Shown: positions 1-9,051, counted from the stretch's first letter. The stretch is DNA of 64,000 nt from Nocardia sp. CNY236 (GCF_000482385.1 NZ_KI519397.1:1-64000), one strand, 5' to 3'. Numbers and translations are program-made. Notes: generated from the letters alone by a model not told the origin.

Positions 1-73
1 CATGGGGTTGATAGGCCGGAACTGGAAGCACGGCAACGTGTGAAGGTGACCGGTACTAACCGGCCGAAAACTT
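1..73 (+). rRNA. 23S ribosomal RNA, 3' end (partial)
   Basis: The first bases match the conserved 3' terminus of actinobacterial 23S rRNA: the block around GTTGATAGGCCGGAACTGGA followed by GACCGGTACTAACCGGCCGA. Only this tail lies in the window; the gene body is upstream. The mature 3' end is placed near base 73 by comparison with the typical end shortly after the closing helix, so it is uncertain by a few bases. The following 80 bases are the AC-rich 23S-5S spacer. Confidence 0.88.
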
Positions 74-154
74 ACCCACAAAAACACACCCCGCGTCCAC
101 TGTGCAGCATCTGAAACAACACACAACACACAACCGTGTGCACAGTTTCACAAC

Positions 155-273
155 GTTACGGCGGCCATAGCGGCAGGGAAACGCCCGGACCCATCCCGAA
201 CCCGGAAGCTAAGCCTACCAGCGCCGATGGTACTGCACCCGACAGAGTGTGGGAGAGTAGGACACCGCCGAAA
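155..273 (+). rRNA. 5S ribosomal RNA
   Basis: The segment starts GTTACGGCGGCCATAGCGGC and ends GGTAGGACACCGCC-like, giving the outer helix expected of 5S rRNA. It contains the nearly invariant internal block CCCGGACCCATCCCGAACCC and the loop GGAAGCTAAG. The length of about 119 nt is normal. It lies about 80 bp after the 23S 3' end and directly before a terminator, so it is the last gene of an rrn operon. Several open frames on both strands cross it and are not coding. Confidence 0.95.
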
Positions 274-282
274 CACACCACC

Positions 283-312
283 GATAGGGGACCCACAACC
301 GGGTCCCCTATC
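283..312 (+). terminator. Rho-independent terminator of the rrn operon
   Basis: A perfect 12-bp inverted repeat, GATAGGGGACCC / GGGTCCCCTATC, with a 6-nt loop lies 10 bases after the 5S gene. It is followed by a mixed CACCATTTCC tract rather than a clean U-run, as is common for GC-rich actinobacteria. Confidence 0.9.
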
Positions 313-370
313 ACCATTTCCACCACCGGACACCACCCCACCGATCCGTCGGCCCCAGGAAGGCAATATC

Positions 371-1378
371 GTGCCGGAACCCGACAACGATCCGAAGCCC
401 TTCCGGCGCGGTGCCCCCCAGCCGGGACGCGGGCAGCGGCCCGCCGCTGCAGGTGGTGCCTCCGGACGGGGAGGGTTCGACCGTCGTGCGGATCGGCCGC
501 GCAAGGGATTTCGAGCCGGACGGCGTGATGAATCCGACTCCCGCCGTGGAGACGAGACCGGCGAGCATTCTGCTGCTCCGGGTCGGCGCGGTGCGCGTGC
601 CGACCGCACGTTCCGAGACAGCGACTCGGCCTCGCGCCACCACGGTGGGCGGGGTGGACGCGCAGGTGGGGATCGGGCAGGTGACCGGCGTCCTCCCCGC
701 CCGGACGAACCCGATATACCCGACGATGTCCAGGCCTCCGACCTGGACGCTGCGGTCTGGCGTGATCTCCTCAGCCTGGACCGACGCAATGCGGACACCG
801 TTGCTCGGCATCTGGTGATGGCAGTTCGATTGGTCGAGGACGATCCGGCTCAGGCGCTCGCACATGCCCGTGCCGCCCGCCGGCGGGCCGGGCGGATTGC
901 CGTGGTGCGGGAGACCTCCGGAGTCGTCGCGTATCACGCCGGTGAATGGGCAGAGGCGTTGTCGGAACTGCGAACTGCGCGGCGAATGTCCGGCGGCTCC
1001 GGTCTGCTGCCGGTGATGGCCGACTGTGAACGTGGTCTCGGCCGACCCGAACGTGCGATCGAACTCGGGCGCAGCACCGAGGCGCGGGCGCTGCGCGGTG
1101 ATGACGCGACGGAATTGCGTATCGTCGTCGCGGGCGCGCGCATGGACCTGGGTCAGTACGACCAAGCGATCGTGACCCTGCAGAGCCCGGAGCTCGACCC
1201 GTCCCGAAGCGGTTCCGCCGCCGCGCGCCTCTTCTATGCCTATGCCGACGCTCTGGTGGCGGCTGGCCGCACCGACGAGGGCTTGACCTGGTTCCTGAAT
1301 GCCGCATCGGCGGATCTGGATGGCGAGACGGATGCCGAAGAACGTGCCGCCGAGTTGACCGGGGACTTCGAGGTGTAG
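371..1378 (+). CDS. Tetratricopeptide-repeat protein (Rv1691-like)
   Basis: A 335-residue protein. About 110 N-terminal residues are a charged, Arg/Gly/Asp-rich, probably disordered region. After it come alpha-helical repeats with TPR character (roughly residues 125-330; for example ALAHARAARRRAGRIAVVRE and GEWAEALSELRTARRM). The frame is open further upstream into the 5S gene, but the GTG at 371 follows an AGGAAGG ribosome-binding site at proper distance, so I chose it. The position between rrn and the HAD-tlyA-nadK-recN run matches Rv1691 of M. tuberculosis. The likely role is protein-protein interaction; no catalytic motif is seen. Confidence 0.75.
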   Translation: MPEPDNDPKPFRRGAPQPGRGQRPAAAGGASGRGGFDRRADRPRKGFRAGRRDESDSRRGDETGEHSAAPGRRGARADRTFRDSDSASRHHGGRGGRAGGDRAGDRRPPRPDEPDIPDDVQASDLDAAVWRDLLSLDRRNADTVARHLVMAVRLVEDDPAQALAHARAARRRAGRIAVVRETSGVVAYHAGEWAEALSELRTARRMSGGSGLLPVMADCERGLGRPERAIELGRSTEARALRGDDATELRIVVAGARMDLGQYDQAIVTLQSPELDPSRSGSAAARLFYAYADALVAAGRTDEGLTWFLNAASADLDGETDAEERAAELTGDFEV

Positions 1379-1451
1379 CCGATCCCACCGACGTGACCGG
1401 CGTACTGGACGACACCGAAGCCGGTCGGGTGACCCAGAGTGAGAGAGTGGT

Positions 1452-2339
1452 GTGAAGCGACTACGAGATCGCTACCGAGCCCTCCTGTTGGATCTGGATG
1501 GCACGCTGTATCGCGGCCACGAGGTGATCACGGGCGCTCCGGAAGCGTTGGTTTGCCGAGAGGCGCTTCAACGGCTGGTGTATGTCACCAACAACGCCAG
1601 CCGTGGTCCGGAGGTCGTGGCGCAGCACCTGGCCGAACTCGGCTTTCCGGCCACCACCGACGATGTGGTGACCAGTGCCCAAGCGGCAGCGCGCGTGCTC
1701 GCCGAGCGGCTCGACCGGAATGCGCGCGTGTTGGTCGTCGGCACCGACGATCTCGCAGCTGAGGTGGAGGCCGTCGGGTTGGCGCCGATCCGCCGTTTCG
1801 ATGGCGTCGCGCCGGACGCAGTGGTGCAAGGGCACTCGCCGGACACGGCGTGGTCGGACCTGGCCGAAGCCGCCTATGCCCTGCGTTCGGGCGCGGTGTG
1901 GGTGGCGGCGAACACCGACAGGACGCTACCGAACGAGCGCGGCCTCGCGCCCGGCAACGGTGCAATGGTCGCTGCGTTGCGCGCGGCATCCGACCAGGAA
2001 CCCATCGTGGCCGGCAAACCGTTCGCGCCACTGCTGGAAGACGCGCTACGTCGAGCGAATTCCCGCGATGCGCTGGTGGTCGGTGACCGTCTCGACACCG
2101 ATATCGAAGGAGCCTCGCGGGTCGGCCTCGACGCATTGCTGGTGCTGACCGGAGTCAGCACCATGGACGAAGTGCGGCGGGCCCCGACCGAGCAGATCCC
2201 CACCTACGTATCCGATTCGTTGGCGGCGCTCAATCATCCGCCGTTGGATCCCGGACCCGGCGTCGATCTCGACGAAGCGCTGCGGCGTAACCCGGGGCGA
2301 GCAATAGTGGTACGCACGTTCGGTTCGAAAATCGGCTAG
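1452..2339 (+). CDS. HAD-superfamily phosphatase, NagD/4-nitrophenylphosphatase type
   Basis: A 295-residue HAD hydrolase. Motif I is DLDGTLYRG at residues 14-22, supplying the nucleophile and acid/base aspartates. Motif II is VTNNAS near residue 38. The C-terminal motif IV is VVGDRLDTDIEGA near residue 205. The spacing between motifs fits a C2-capped NagD-type enzyme. It sits second in the tlyA-nadK-recN run, where Rv1692 (reported as a glycerol-3-phosphate phosphatase) is found in mycobacteria. By synteny it may dephosphorylate glycerol 3-phosphate or a related small phosphate ester; the substrate is not readable from the sequence. The start is GTG. Confidence 0.85.
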   Translation: MKRLRDRYRALLLDLDGTLYRGHEVITGAPEALVCREALQRLVYVTNNASRGPEVVAQHLAELGFPATTDDVVTSAQAAARVLAERLDRNARVLVVGTDDLAAEVEAVGLAPIRRFDGVAPDAVVQGHSPDTAWSDLAEAAYALRSGAVWVAANTDRTLPNERGLAPGNGAMVAALRAASDQEPIVAGKPFAPLLEDALRRANSRDALVVGDRLDTDIEGASRVGLDALLVLTGVSTMDEVRRAPTEQIPTYVSDSLAALNHPPLDPGPGVDLDEALRRNPGRAIVVRTFGSKIG

Positions 2340-2352
2340 CGTTGGCGCTACG

Positions 2353-2628
2353 ATGACTACCCCTATGCCTCATTCGAACGGTCCTCGAAACCCTGCCGGT
2401 ACACAGGGATCCGCCCCGAAGATCCCGCTGCCCGGCCAGCATCTGACGGTGCAGCCGGCCGACCCGGATCGCATCCGGGGCGACGTGGACGATCTGCTCG
2501 CCGAATTGGACGGTGTCGCTGCGGACGAGGGAACCGAAACGGGTGTCGATCTCACCCGCCGAGCGCATATTCTCGAGCAGGCGCACGAAGTGCTCGTGCG
2601 GGCACTGGCCACGGTGGACAAGATCTGA
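2353..2628 (+). CDS. Small conserved hypothetical protein (Rv1693 position)
   Basis: A 91-residue acidic protein with a Pro-rich first third and a helical second half (RIRGDVDDLLAELDGVA then LTRRAHILEQAHEVLVRALA). It lies 13 bp after the HAD gene, and its stop is followed one base later by the tlyA GTG, so it is co-transcribed and probably translationally coupled. The Rv1693 slot of mycobacteria also holds a small protein of unknown function. No domain is recognised. Confidence 0.75.
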   Translation: MTTPMPHSNGPRNPAGTQGSAPKIPLPGQHLTVQPADPDRIRGDVDDLLAELDGVAADEGTETGVDLTRRAHILEQAHEVLVRALATVDKI

Positions 2629-2629
2629 C

Positions 2630-3451
2630 GTGGCCAGACGCGCACGGGTGGACGCGGAACTGGTTCGCCGCGGATTGGCGAGATCGCGCGAGCATGCGGT
2701 CGAACTGATCGGCGCGGGCCGCGTCCTCATCGCCGGATCCGTCGCAGTGAAAGCCGCGACCGCCGTCGACGCAGGCACACCCCTGGTGGTCCGAGAGGCG
2801 GCCGACGAGGTCGCGTGGGCATCGCGCGGAGCACACAAATTGCTGGGGGCGTTGGATCGCTTCGAACCGGATGGACTGTCCATCTCGGGGAAGCGCTGCA
2901 TGGACGCAGGCGCGTCCACCGGCGGATTCACCGATGTCCTGCTGGCGCGAGCCGCGCGGGAAGTGGTTGCCGTCGATGTCGGCTACGGCCAGTTGCTCTG
3001 GCGGCTGCGCACCGACGAGCGTGTGCGCGTGCTCGACCGCACCAATGTGCGCACTGTGACGCCCGAGATGATCGGCGGTCGGGTCGAGGTGGTCGTCGGT
3101 GACCTGTCGTTCATCTCGCTGGCTCTGGTGTTGCCAGCGCTGGCCGCGTGCGCAGCCCCCGGCGCGGATCTCTTGCCGATGGTGAAGCCACAGTTCGAGG
3201 TCGGCCGAGAGCGAGTAGGCTCCGGAGGAGTGGTGCGCGATCCGGCATTACGGGCCGAAGCAGTGCGTACGGTAGCGGCAGCGGCCGCGGAAGCGGGCCT
3301 GCGCACCCTCGGTGCGGTCGCGAGCCCGTTGCCGGGTCCCTCCGGCAATGTCGAATATTTCCTGTGGTTGCGCAACACTGGGCGATTCGACTACGACAGC
3401 GAGCGAGTGGCGGCACTGGTCGAGCGTGCGGTCGAGGAGGGTCCACGGTGA
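2630..3451 (+). CDS. tlyA: TlyA-type rRNA 2'-O-methyltransferase
   Basis: A 273-residue protein with an N-terminal S4 RNA-binding domain (RVDAELVRRGLARSREHAVE to about residue 60) and an RrmJ/FtsJ-like methyltransferase domain. The SAM-binding segment is CMDAGASTGGFTDVLL near residue 90. The K-D-K-E catalytic set is suggested by GAHKLLG, VVGDLSF, MVKPQFE and NVEYFLW. In mycobacteria TlyA methylates cytidines in 16S and 23S rRNA and its loss gives capreomycin/viomycin resistance. The GTG at 2630 was chosen because it begins the S4 domain; the longer frame overlaps the preceding gene. Its stop overlaps the nadK start (GTGA). Confidence 0.92.
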   Translation: MARRARVDAELVRRGLARSREHAVELIGAGRVLIAGSVAVKAATAVDAGTPLVVREAADEVAWASRGAHKLLGALDRFEPDGLSISGKRCMDAGASTGGFTDVLLARAAREVVAVDVGYGQLLWRLRTDERVRVLDRTNVRTVTPEMIGGRVEVVVGDLSFISLALVLPALAACAAPGADLLPMVKPQFEVGRERVGSGGVVRDPALRAEAVRTVAAAAAEAGLRTLGAVASPLPGPSGNVEYFLWLRNTGRFDYDSERVAALVERAVEEGPR

Positions 3452-4407
3452 ACGTGCCGGCTCAGTCCTGTGGTCGAGAGATCCTGCTGGTGTCTCATCC
3501 AGGCCGAGCAGAGATCACCGAGACCGCCCATCGGGCCGTGAAGATCTTTGCGAATGCCGGTATCGGTCTCAGAGTGCTCGCGGACGAAGTGGACAGCACC
3601 CGATTCGGGGCCGAGCCGGCCGGCTACCCGGTGCGCGTGGTCGAGCACAACGCACAGGCTGCACTCGGGTGCGAAATGGTACTGGTGCTCGGCGGTGACG
3701 GGACCTTTCTTCGGGCCGCCGAGATGGCGCGGCCGGCAGCGGTACCCGTGCTCGGGATCAACCTCGGCCGGGTCGGGTTCCTCACCGAGGCCGAGGCCGA
3801 CCACTTGGACGAGGCGCTGGCCCAGGTGCTGCGTCGCGACTACCGGATCGAGCATCGGATGACGATCGATCTGACGGTGCGTGTCGATGACGAGGTGGTC
3901 GAACGTGGTTGGGCATTGAACGAGGCGAGTATCGAAAGCAACTCACGCACCGGTGTGTTGGAAGTGGTGCTGGAGGTCGATGGTCGGCCGGTTTCGGCGT
4001 TCGGTTGTGACGGTATCTTGATCGCCACACCGACCGGATCGACGGCGTATGCCTTTTCCGCCGGTGGGCCGGTGTTGTGGCCGCAACTCGAAGCACTGCT
4101 GGTGGTGCCGAGCAATGCACATGCCCTGTTCGCGCGGCCCCTGGTGACCGGTCCGGATTCGCGGATCGCGGTCGAAACTGTGGCGACCGGCCACGATGCG
4201 ATAGTTTTCCTGGACGGCAGACGCATGCTCGCACTGCCCAAGGGTGGCCGCGTGGAAGCGGTGCGCAGTTCCGAACCGGTGTCGTGGGTGCGATTGGATT
4301 CCGCGCCGTTCGCCGATCGGTTGGTGCGCAAGTTCCAGTTGCCCGTGACCGGCTGGCGTGGCCGACGGCGAACGGAGAACACACGTGCTGACAGAGATCA
4401 GGATTGA
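3448..4407 (+). CDS. nadK: NAD kinase
   Basis: A 319-residue NAD kinase converting NAD to NADP with ATP or polyphosphate. The hallmark GGDGTFLRAAE is at residues 82-92, followed by NLGRVGFLTE, ALNEASIE and the NAD-binding PTGSTAYAFSAGGP. Length is typical of actinobacterial PpnK. The GTG start overlaps the tlyA stop by 4 bp, and the gene's 3' end overlaps recN by about 23 bp, so tlyA-nadK-recN form a coupled operon as in mycobacteria (Rv1694-1696). Confidence 0.95.
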   Translation: MNVPAQSCGREILLVSHPGRAEITETAHRAVKIFANAGIGLRVLADEVDSTRFGAEPAGYPVRVVEHNAQAALGCEMVLVLGGDGTFLRAAEMARPAAVPVLGINLGRVGFLTEAEADHLDEALAQVLRRDYRIEHRMTIDLTVRVDDEVVERGWALNEASIESNSRTGVLEVVLEVDGRPVSAFGCDGILIATPTGSTAYAFSAGGPVLWPQLEALLVVPSNAHALFARPLVTGPDSRIAVETVATGHDAIVFLDGRRMLALPKGGRVEAVRSSEPVSWVRLDSAPFADRLVRKFQLPVTGWRGRRRTENTRADRDQD

Positions 4408-6217
4408 AGGCCTCGGTGTCATTTCCACGGCGACCGCACAGTTCCATGCCGGATTGACCTGCCTGACCGGAGAGACGGGCGCGGGCAAGACCATGGTGGT
4501 GACCAGCCTGCACCTGCTCAGCGGCGCTCGTGCGGACACCGGACGAATTCGGCTCGGCGCCGCTCGCGCCGTGGTGGAGGGTCGCTTCGCCGTCGATGAC
4601 GTCAATGTGGCGGCGCGTGCCGAGGTCACACAGGTCGTGGAGGCGGCGGCGGGTGCGCCGGACGATGACGGCAGCATCATTGCGATTCGTACCGTCGGCC
4701 GTGACGGCCGGTCGCGGGCGCATCTGGGCGGGCGCAGCGTCCCCGCCTCGGTGTTGGGCGATTTCGCCGCACCGTTGCTGACCGTGCACGGGCAGAACGA
4801 TCAGCTGCGCTTGCGGCGCCCGGATCAGCAGCTGGCTGCGCTGGACCGCTTCGCTGCCGACGCGGTGGGTGCGCTGCTACGGAAGTACCAGACGCGGCGC
4901 CGATCGTGGCTCGCTGCGCGGACGCAGTTGCTCGAACGAAAAGCGCTGAGTCGGGAGTTGGCGCTCGAAGCCGATCGGCTCACCCACTCGTTGCACGAAA
5001 TCGATGCCGTCGCGCCCGAACCTGGTGAGGATGCGCGCATCATCGACCGGGTTCGCCGACTCAGCGAGCTGGATTCGTTGCGTGCGGCCGCGGAAGCCGC
5101 GCACGCCGCCTTGGTCGGATCCGCGGAATCGCCCGAGAACGGGGTCGGTGTATTGGACTTGCTCGGTGGCGCTCGTACCCGGATCGAGGCGGCCGACGAC
5201 CCCGCATTGCACACCCTCGCGCCGCGCTTGGCCGACGCGCTCGCCGTGGTTGTCGATGTGGCGGCGGAGTTGAGCGGCTATCTGTCGGATCTGCCGTCGG
5301 ATCCCGCGGAGTTGGACGCGTTGCTCACGCGGCAGGCAGAACTGAAGACACTCACCCGCAAGTATGCGGCGGATGTCGATGGCGTATTGGCGTGGGCTCA
5401 GGCGGCCCGTGACCGGCTGGGCTCGGTCGATATCTCGGAGGATGCGCTGGCGGAGTTGGCCGCTGAAGTGGACATCGCCGCCGAACGGGTGCGGGCGGCG
5501 GCGACGAAACTGAGTGCGGCCCGCACGGCGGCGGCAGCCAAGTTGGCCACGGCCGTGAGCGCCGAGCTGGGCGGCTTGGCGATGGGCAAGGCTCGCTTCG
5601 AGGTCGCGGTGCGACAGCTGGTGCAAGGCGCCCAGGATTCCGCCCCGCTCACCGTCGGTGGACAGCAGGTGCATGCAGGTCCGTTGGGTGTGGACGAGGT
5701 CGAGTTCCGGCTGTCGGCACATTCGGGTGCACAGTCGTTGCCGCTGAGCAAGAGCGCTTCCGGAGGCGAGCTGTCGCGGGTGATGTTGGCGCTGGAAGTG
5801 GTGCTTGCCAGCTCCGATCACGGAGCGACATTGGTGTTCGACGAGGTCGATGCCGGCGTCGGCGGCCGAGCGGCGGTCGAGATCGGGCGCCGGCTGGCCC
5901 GGCTGGCGCGTACGCATCAGGTCATCGTGGTCACCCATTTGCCGCAGGTCGCCGCATTCGCCGATACACATCTCGTCGTCGACAGGTCCGATACCGCAAA
6001 CAAAGCGGTCGACAGCGACGTGCGAGTACTCACCACGCAGGAGCGCGTCGTCGAACTGGCTCGGATGCTGGCCGGTCTGGACGACACCGAGACCGGTCGC
6101 GCACATGCGGAGGAACTGTTGGCTACCGCTCGTGCCGAGCAGTCCGATAGAGCTCGTGCCGAGCAGTCCGACACCGCTCGTGCCGAGCAATCCGACACCC
6201 AGCCGGCGGCGCGCTGA
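4385..6217 (+). CDS. recN: DNA repair protein RecN
   Basis: A 610-residue SMC-like ATPase of double-strand-break repair. Walker A is GETGAGKTM at residues 29-37. The Q-loop/His region is LTVHGQNDQLRL near 135. A long coiled coil with a Leu/Ala/Arg-rich middle follows. The signature is SASGGELSRVMLAL, Walker B is LVFDEVDAGVGG, and the H-loop is VTHLPQVAAFAD. GTG 4385 follows a GGAG element seven bases upstream. The odd feature is a C-terminal tail made of three copies of an eight-residue unit (ARAEQSDx) encoded by a 24-bp tandem repeat and ending TQPAAR. This tail is beyond the conserved fold. Confidence 0.95.
   Translation: MLTEIRIEGLGVISTATAQFHAGLTCLTGETGAGKTMVVTSLHLLSGARADTGRIRLGAARAVVEGRFAVDDVNVAARAEVTQVVEAAAGAPDDDGSIIAIRTVGRDGRSRAHLGGRSVPASVLGDFAAPLLTVHGQNDQLRLRRPDQQLAALDRFAADAVGALLRKYQTRRRSWLAARTQLLERKALSRELALEADRLTHSLHEIDAVAPEPGEDARIIDRVRRLSELDSLRAAAEAAHAALVGSAESPENGVGVLDLLGGARTRIEAADDPALHTLAPRLADALAVVVDVAAELSGYLSDLPSDPAELDALLTRQAELKTLTRKYAADVDGVLAWAQAARDRLGSVDISEDALAELAAEVDIAAERVRAAATKLSAARTAAAAKLATAVSAELGGLAMGKARFEVAVRQLVQGAQDSAPLTVGGQQVHAGPLGVDEVEFRLSAHSGAQSLPLSKSASGGELSRVMLALEVVLASSDHGATLVFDEVDAGVGGRAAVEIGRRLARLARTHQVIVVTHLPQVAAFADTHLVVDRSDTANKAVDSDVRVLTTQERVVELARMLAGLDDTETGRAHAEELLATARAEQSDRARAEQSDTARAEQSDTQPAAR
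6128..6199 (+). repeat. 24-bp tandem repeat x3 in the recN 3' end
   Basis: Three adjacent 24-bp units begin at 6128, 6152 and 6176, each starting GCTCGTGCCGAGCA. Units 2 and 3 differ by one base (G/A) and unit 1 differs at its last bases. They are in frame and encode ARAEQSD(R/T) three times. The near-identity points to recent slippage or VNTR-type expansion. Confidence 0.93.
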
Positions 6218-6226
6218 GAGCGCCGG

Positions 6227-6646
6227 TCAGCGCACGGCGTGTTGCGCCCCTTTGATCAGCTGGCCGATCAAGTTCCGCAGGACGAACTGCATGATCGCGG
6301 CGGGAACCGGCAGCGTGGGTTCGGCTTCGATGGTGTAGGAGACCTGGGTGGCGTTTCCGGCGTCGGCGAAGGTGATGGTGCCCATATGCCGTTTCACCGG
6401 TGCGCCCTTGACGATCGTGTACTCCATCCGCTCACCGGGGACCAATGCGGTGATCTCCTCGGTGATGGCCAGTGGACCTTTGCCGATCCGATGCTGAGCG
6501 CCGACGCCTTCCCGTTCGGTCGCGCCCGGCTTGGTCAGTGTGATCGGAACCCGCAGGTAGGGGTTCATGCTTTCGCGGTCGGCGAACAGCCGGTACACGA
6601 CCTCCCGTGGGGCGGCGACAGTGGCGTTGACGGTGGCGCTGGCCAT
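6227..6646 (-). CDS. SRPBCC/START-like domain protein
   Basis: A 139-residue protein with the compact polyketide-cyclase/START-like helix-grip pattern: MASATVNATVAAPREVVYRL at the start, a middle beta-rich region (MEYTIVKGAPVKRHMGTITF, then TQVSYTIEAEP) and a long C-terminal helix (VPAAIMQFVLRNLIGQLIKG). Members bind hydrophobic ligands; the ligand here is unknown. The ATG at 6646 is preceded by AGGAG and starts the domain exactly; an upstream in-frame ATG would add 49 residues of low plausibility. It is transcribed against the recN-steA run and interrupts it, which mycobacteria lack at this point. Confidence 0.85.
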   Translation of the reverse strand: MASATVNATVAAPREVVYRLFADRESMNPYLRVPITLTKPGATEREGVGAQHRIGKGPLAITEEITALVPGERMEYTIVKGAPVKRHMGTITFADAGNATQVSYTIEAEPTLPVPAAIMQFVLRNLIGQLIKGAQHAVR

Positions 6647-6840
6647 GGGTCTCCTCTTCGATGTGCTGTGCGGTGAATCATATCCGGCCGCGGCGACCGC
6701 CCTGGGTAACTGGGCGTGTGCGTCAGTACATCGCGACGCAGACAGGTGCACCGCCGGCGCCGGGTATTCGGTGACGAATGTCATGGAAGCCACGGCGCGC
6801 CTCCACCCCTGGTCGGGAGTTTGCCGCGATGATCGGCGCC

Positions 6841-8046
6841 ATGAAGATGCCGGCGTTGTTGTCGAGGACTGTCGAAACGCTGCCCGGCCTGACGGGAACC
6901 GCCCGGGTCGATCGCAACACTCGGCGGCTGCTCGGGCGGATCGGCCCTGGCGATGTCGTGGTCCTCGATGAGATGGACCTCGATCGGATGACCGCCGATC
7001 GGCTGGTCGAGGCCCGCGTGGGTGCTGTGGTCAATACGTCGCCGTCCATTTCCGGCCGCTACCCGAATCTGGGACCGGAAGCGCTTGTGGCCAATGGAAT
7101 TCTGTTGTTGGACACGGTGAGTTCGGATGCGTTCAGCAGGATCAAAGACGGCGTCAAGGTCCGCATCGCCGGGGGTGTGGTGTATGCGGACAAACGAATC
7201 AAGAAGGAACCCGACGTTCTGGTCGAAGGCATCGAGCTCACCAGAAGTGCCGTGCACGAGCGCATGATCGAGGCGCGCAACGGGCTGGCCGATCATCTGG
7301 AGGCGTTCGCAGGCAACACCATCGAGTTCATCCGCACGGAAAGCGCACTGCTCATCGATGGCTTCGGGGTGCCCGAGCTGGAGCTGGATCTGGATCGCCG
7401 GCATGTCGTCGTCGTCGCCGACGGGCCGGATCATGTCGAGGATCTGCAGCGAATCAAACCGTTCATCAAGGAATACACCCCGATTCTGATCGGCGTGGGT
7501 CGTGGCGCGGATACCCTGCGCAGGCGGGGCTATCGACCCGACATCATCGTCGGTGACCCGGAAGAGATCACTTCGGCGACCATGAAGTGCGGCGCCGAGG
7601 TGATTCTGCCCGCTGATATCGACGGTCACGCCAAAGGGCTCGAGCGTATCCAGGACCTCGGTATCGGCGCGACCACCTTTCCCTCCTCGTGTTCGGCCGC
7701 CGATTTGGCGCTGCTGCTGGCCGATCACCACGGCGCGGCTCTGATCGTCACCGTGGGCGCGCCAGCCTCGCTCGACGACTTCTTCGATCGCGGCCGGCGC
7801 GACAGCAATCCGGCGACCTTCCTCACTCGACTCGAGGTCGGCACCAAGCTGGTGGATGCGAAGGCCGTGGCCACGTTGTACCGCAACCGCGTATCGGGGA
7901 TCGCGGTAGCCCTGGTCGTACTCGCCGCACTGGTCGCGGTGGTCGTCGTCCTGGTGGCCTCCGATCGTGGCGGGGATGTCATGGATTGGTCCGTCGAACT
8001 GTTCGATCAGCTCGCACGCTGGTCGCGGGAGCAGTTCGGCGCGTAG
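6841..8046 (+). CDS. steA: SteA-like envelope protein (Rv1697 homologue)
   Basis: A protein of about 401 residues closely resembling mycobacterial Rv1697: RVDRN near residue 20, SGRYPNLGPEALVANG, AGNTIEFIRTE, HVVVVADGP, LIGVGRGAD and ADLALLLADHHGAALIVTVG. It has one C-terminal membrane helix (about residues 353-377, VSGIAVALVVLAALVAVVVV), with a short tail outside. SteA and SteB of corynebacteria/mycobacteria form a complex that influences septal peptidoglycan hydrolase activity; the cytoplasmic part resembles thiamine pyrophosphokinase folds. ATG 6841 was chosen by comparison with the mycobacterial N-terminus; ATG 6829 is possible. The gene is followed 18 bp later by steB. Confidence 0.88.
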   Translation: MKMPALLSRTVETLPGLTGTARVDRNTRRLLGRIGPGDVVVLDEMDLDRMTADRLVEARVGAVVNTSPSISGRYPNLGPEALVANGILLLDTVSSDAFSRIKDGVKVRIAGGVVYADKRIKKEPDVLVEGIELTRSAVHERMIEARNGLADHLEAFAGNTIEFIRTESALLIDGFGVPELELDLDRRHVVVVADGPDHVEDLQRIKPFIKEYTPILIGVGRGADTLRRRGYRPDIIVGDPEEITSATMKCGAEVILPADIDGHAKGLERIQDLGIGATTFPSSCSAADLALLLADHHGAALIVTVGAPASLDDFFDRGRRDSNPATFLTRLEVGTKLVDAKAVATLYRNRVSGIAVALVVLAALVAVVVVLVASDRGGDVMDWSVELFDQLARWSREQFGA

Positions 8047-8064
8047 CGGAATGCGGGGACCACG

Positions 8065-8982
8065 ATGATTTCGCTGCGTCAGCACGCCGTCTCGATTGCC
8101 GCGATCTTTCTCGCGCTCGCGATCGGAGTGCTGCTCGGATCACAGACGCTCGCGGCCGACCTGCTCTCGGGCCTGCGGTCGGACAGGACCGATCTGCAGC
8201 GGCGCGTCGACCAGCTCACCGAACACAACGACCAGCTCGGCGCGCAGCTCACGGCCGCCGATCGATTCATCGAGCAGACTTCGAGCCGGATTCTCGGCGG
8301 TACCCTCAGCGATCGCAGTGTGGTGGTGTTCACCACCGCCGACGCCGACGCCGACGATGTCGCGGCGGTAGCCCACGCGCTCGAGGTATCCGGAGCGACC
8401 CTCGCCGGTCGGATCACGCTCACCGACGCATTCAGCGACGCTGCCGAGGGTGACCGCGTACGGACCGCGATCACGAACGTGCTCCCAGCGGGTGCGCGCT
8501 TGGCCACCAGCGCCGTCGATCAAGGCAGTCTGGCGGGCGACCTGCTGGGCCAGGTCCTGCTGCTGGACCCGATCAATGGGCGAACTCGCAGCACACCGCA
8601 GGAGCTGGGACTGGTCCTGGAGACGCTGCGCGCGGGCGGCTTTCTGGTCGTCGGTGGCCTGGTCGACGGTGACCTCGTCGACGGTGGCCAAACGGTACAT
8701 CCAGCGCAGTTCGCCGTGGTCGTTACCGGGAACGGCGCCGATGCGGACACCGACGTGGGGGTGGACGCAGATTTCATGGGCTCGACCATCGCCCACTTCA
8801 CGGGTGCGCTGAGCAGTCACGGCTCCGGCGTGGTGCTCGCAGGCCGCCCTGGCGCCGCACAGGGTTCCGGCCCGATCGCCGTCGTCCGGGCCGACGATGC
8901 CCTCGCCGCCCGGATCGCCATCGTCGACAATGTGGAACGAGACATCGGCCGGGTCCGGACCGTTCTGGCGCTCGGCGAATGA
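8065..8982 (+). CDS. steB: SteB/MctB-like membrane-anchored outer protein (Rv1698 homologue)
   Basis: A 305-residue protein with an N-terminal membrane anchor (ISLRQHAVSIAAIFLALAIG), then a coiled coil (LQRRVDQLTEHNDQLGAQL) and an alpha/beta domain facing the cell wall. This is the DUF3186 'copper transporter' family. In mycobacteria Rv1698 was named MctB after a channel/copper phenotype; in corynebacteria the homologue is SteB, partner of SteA. The two roles are not yet reconciled, and the steA neighbour favours the SteA-SteB complex. Direct adjacency (18 bp) implies one transcript. Confidence 0.85.
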   Translation: MISLRQHAVSIAAIFLALAIGVLLGSQTLAADLLSGLRSDRTDLQRRVDQLTEHNDQLGAQLTAADRFIEQTSSRILGGTLSDRSVVVFTTADADADDVAAVAHALEVSGATLAGRITLTDAFSDAAEGDRVRTAITNVLPAGARLATSAVDQGSLAGDLLGQVLLLDPINGRTRSTPQELGLVLETLRAGGFLVVGGLVDGDLVDGGQTVHPAQFAVVVTGNGADADTDVGVDADFMGSTIAHFTGALSSHGSGVVLAGRPGAAQGSGPIAVVRADDALAARIAIVDNVERDIGRVRTVLALGE

Positions 8983-9051
8983 GCTGCCGCTCGCTGGCAA
9001 CGGTGCCCGGCATGCGAGTAGGCGAATGGATTCGTGTTACCGTGAAGACCC

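Noticed and set aside
136..528. Long open frames across the 5S rRNA on both strands
   Set aside because: They overlap the 5S gene and its terminator and have no domain; high GC content gives many chance open frames.
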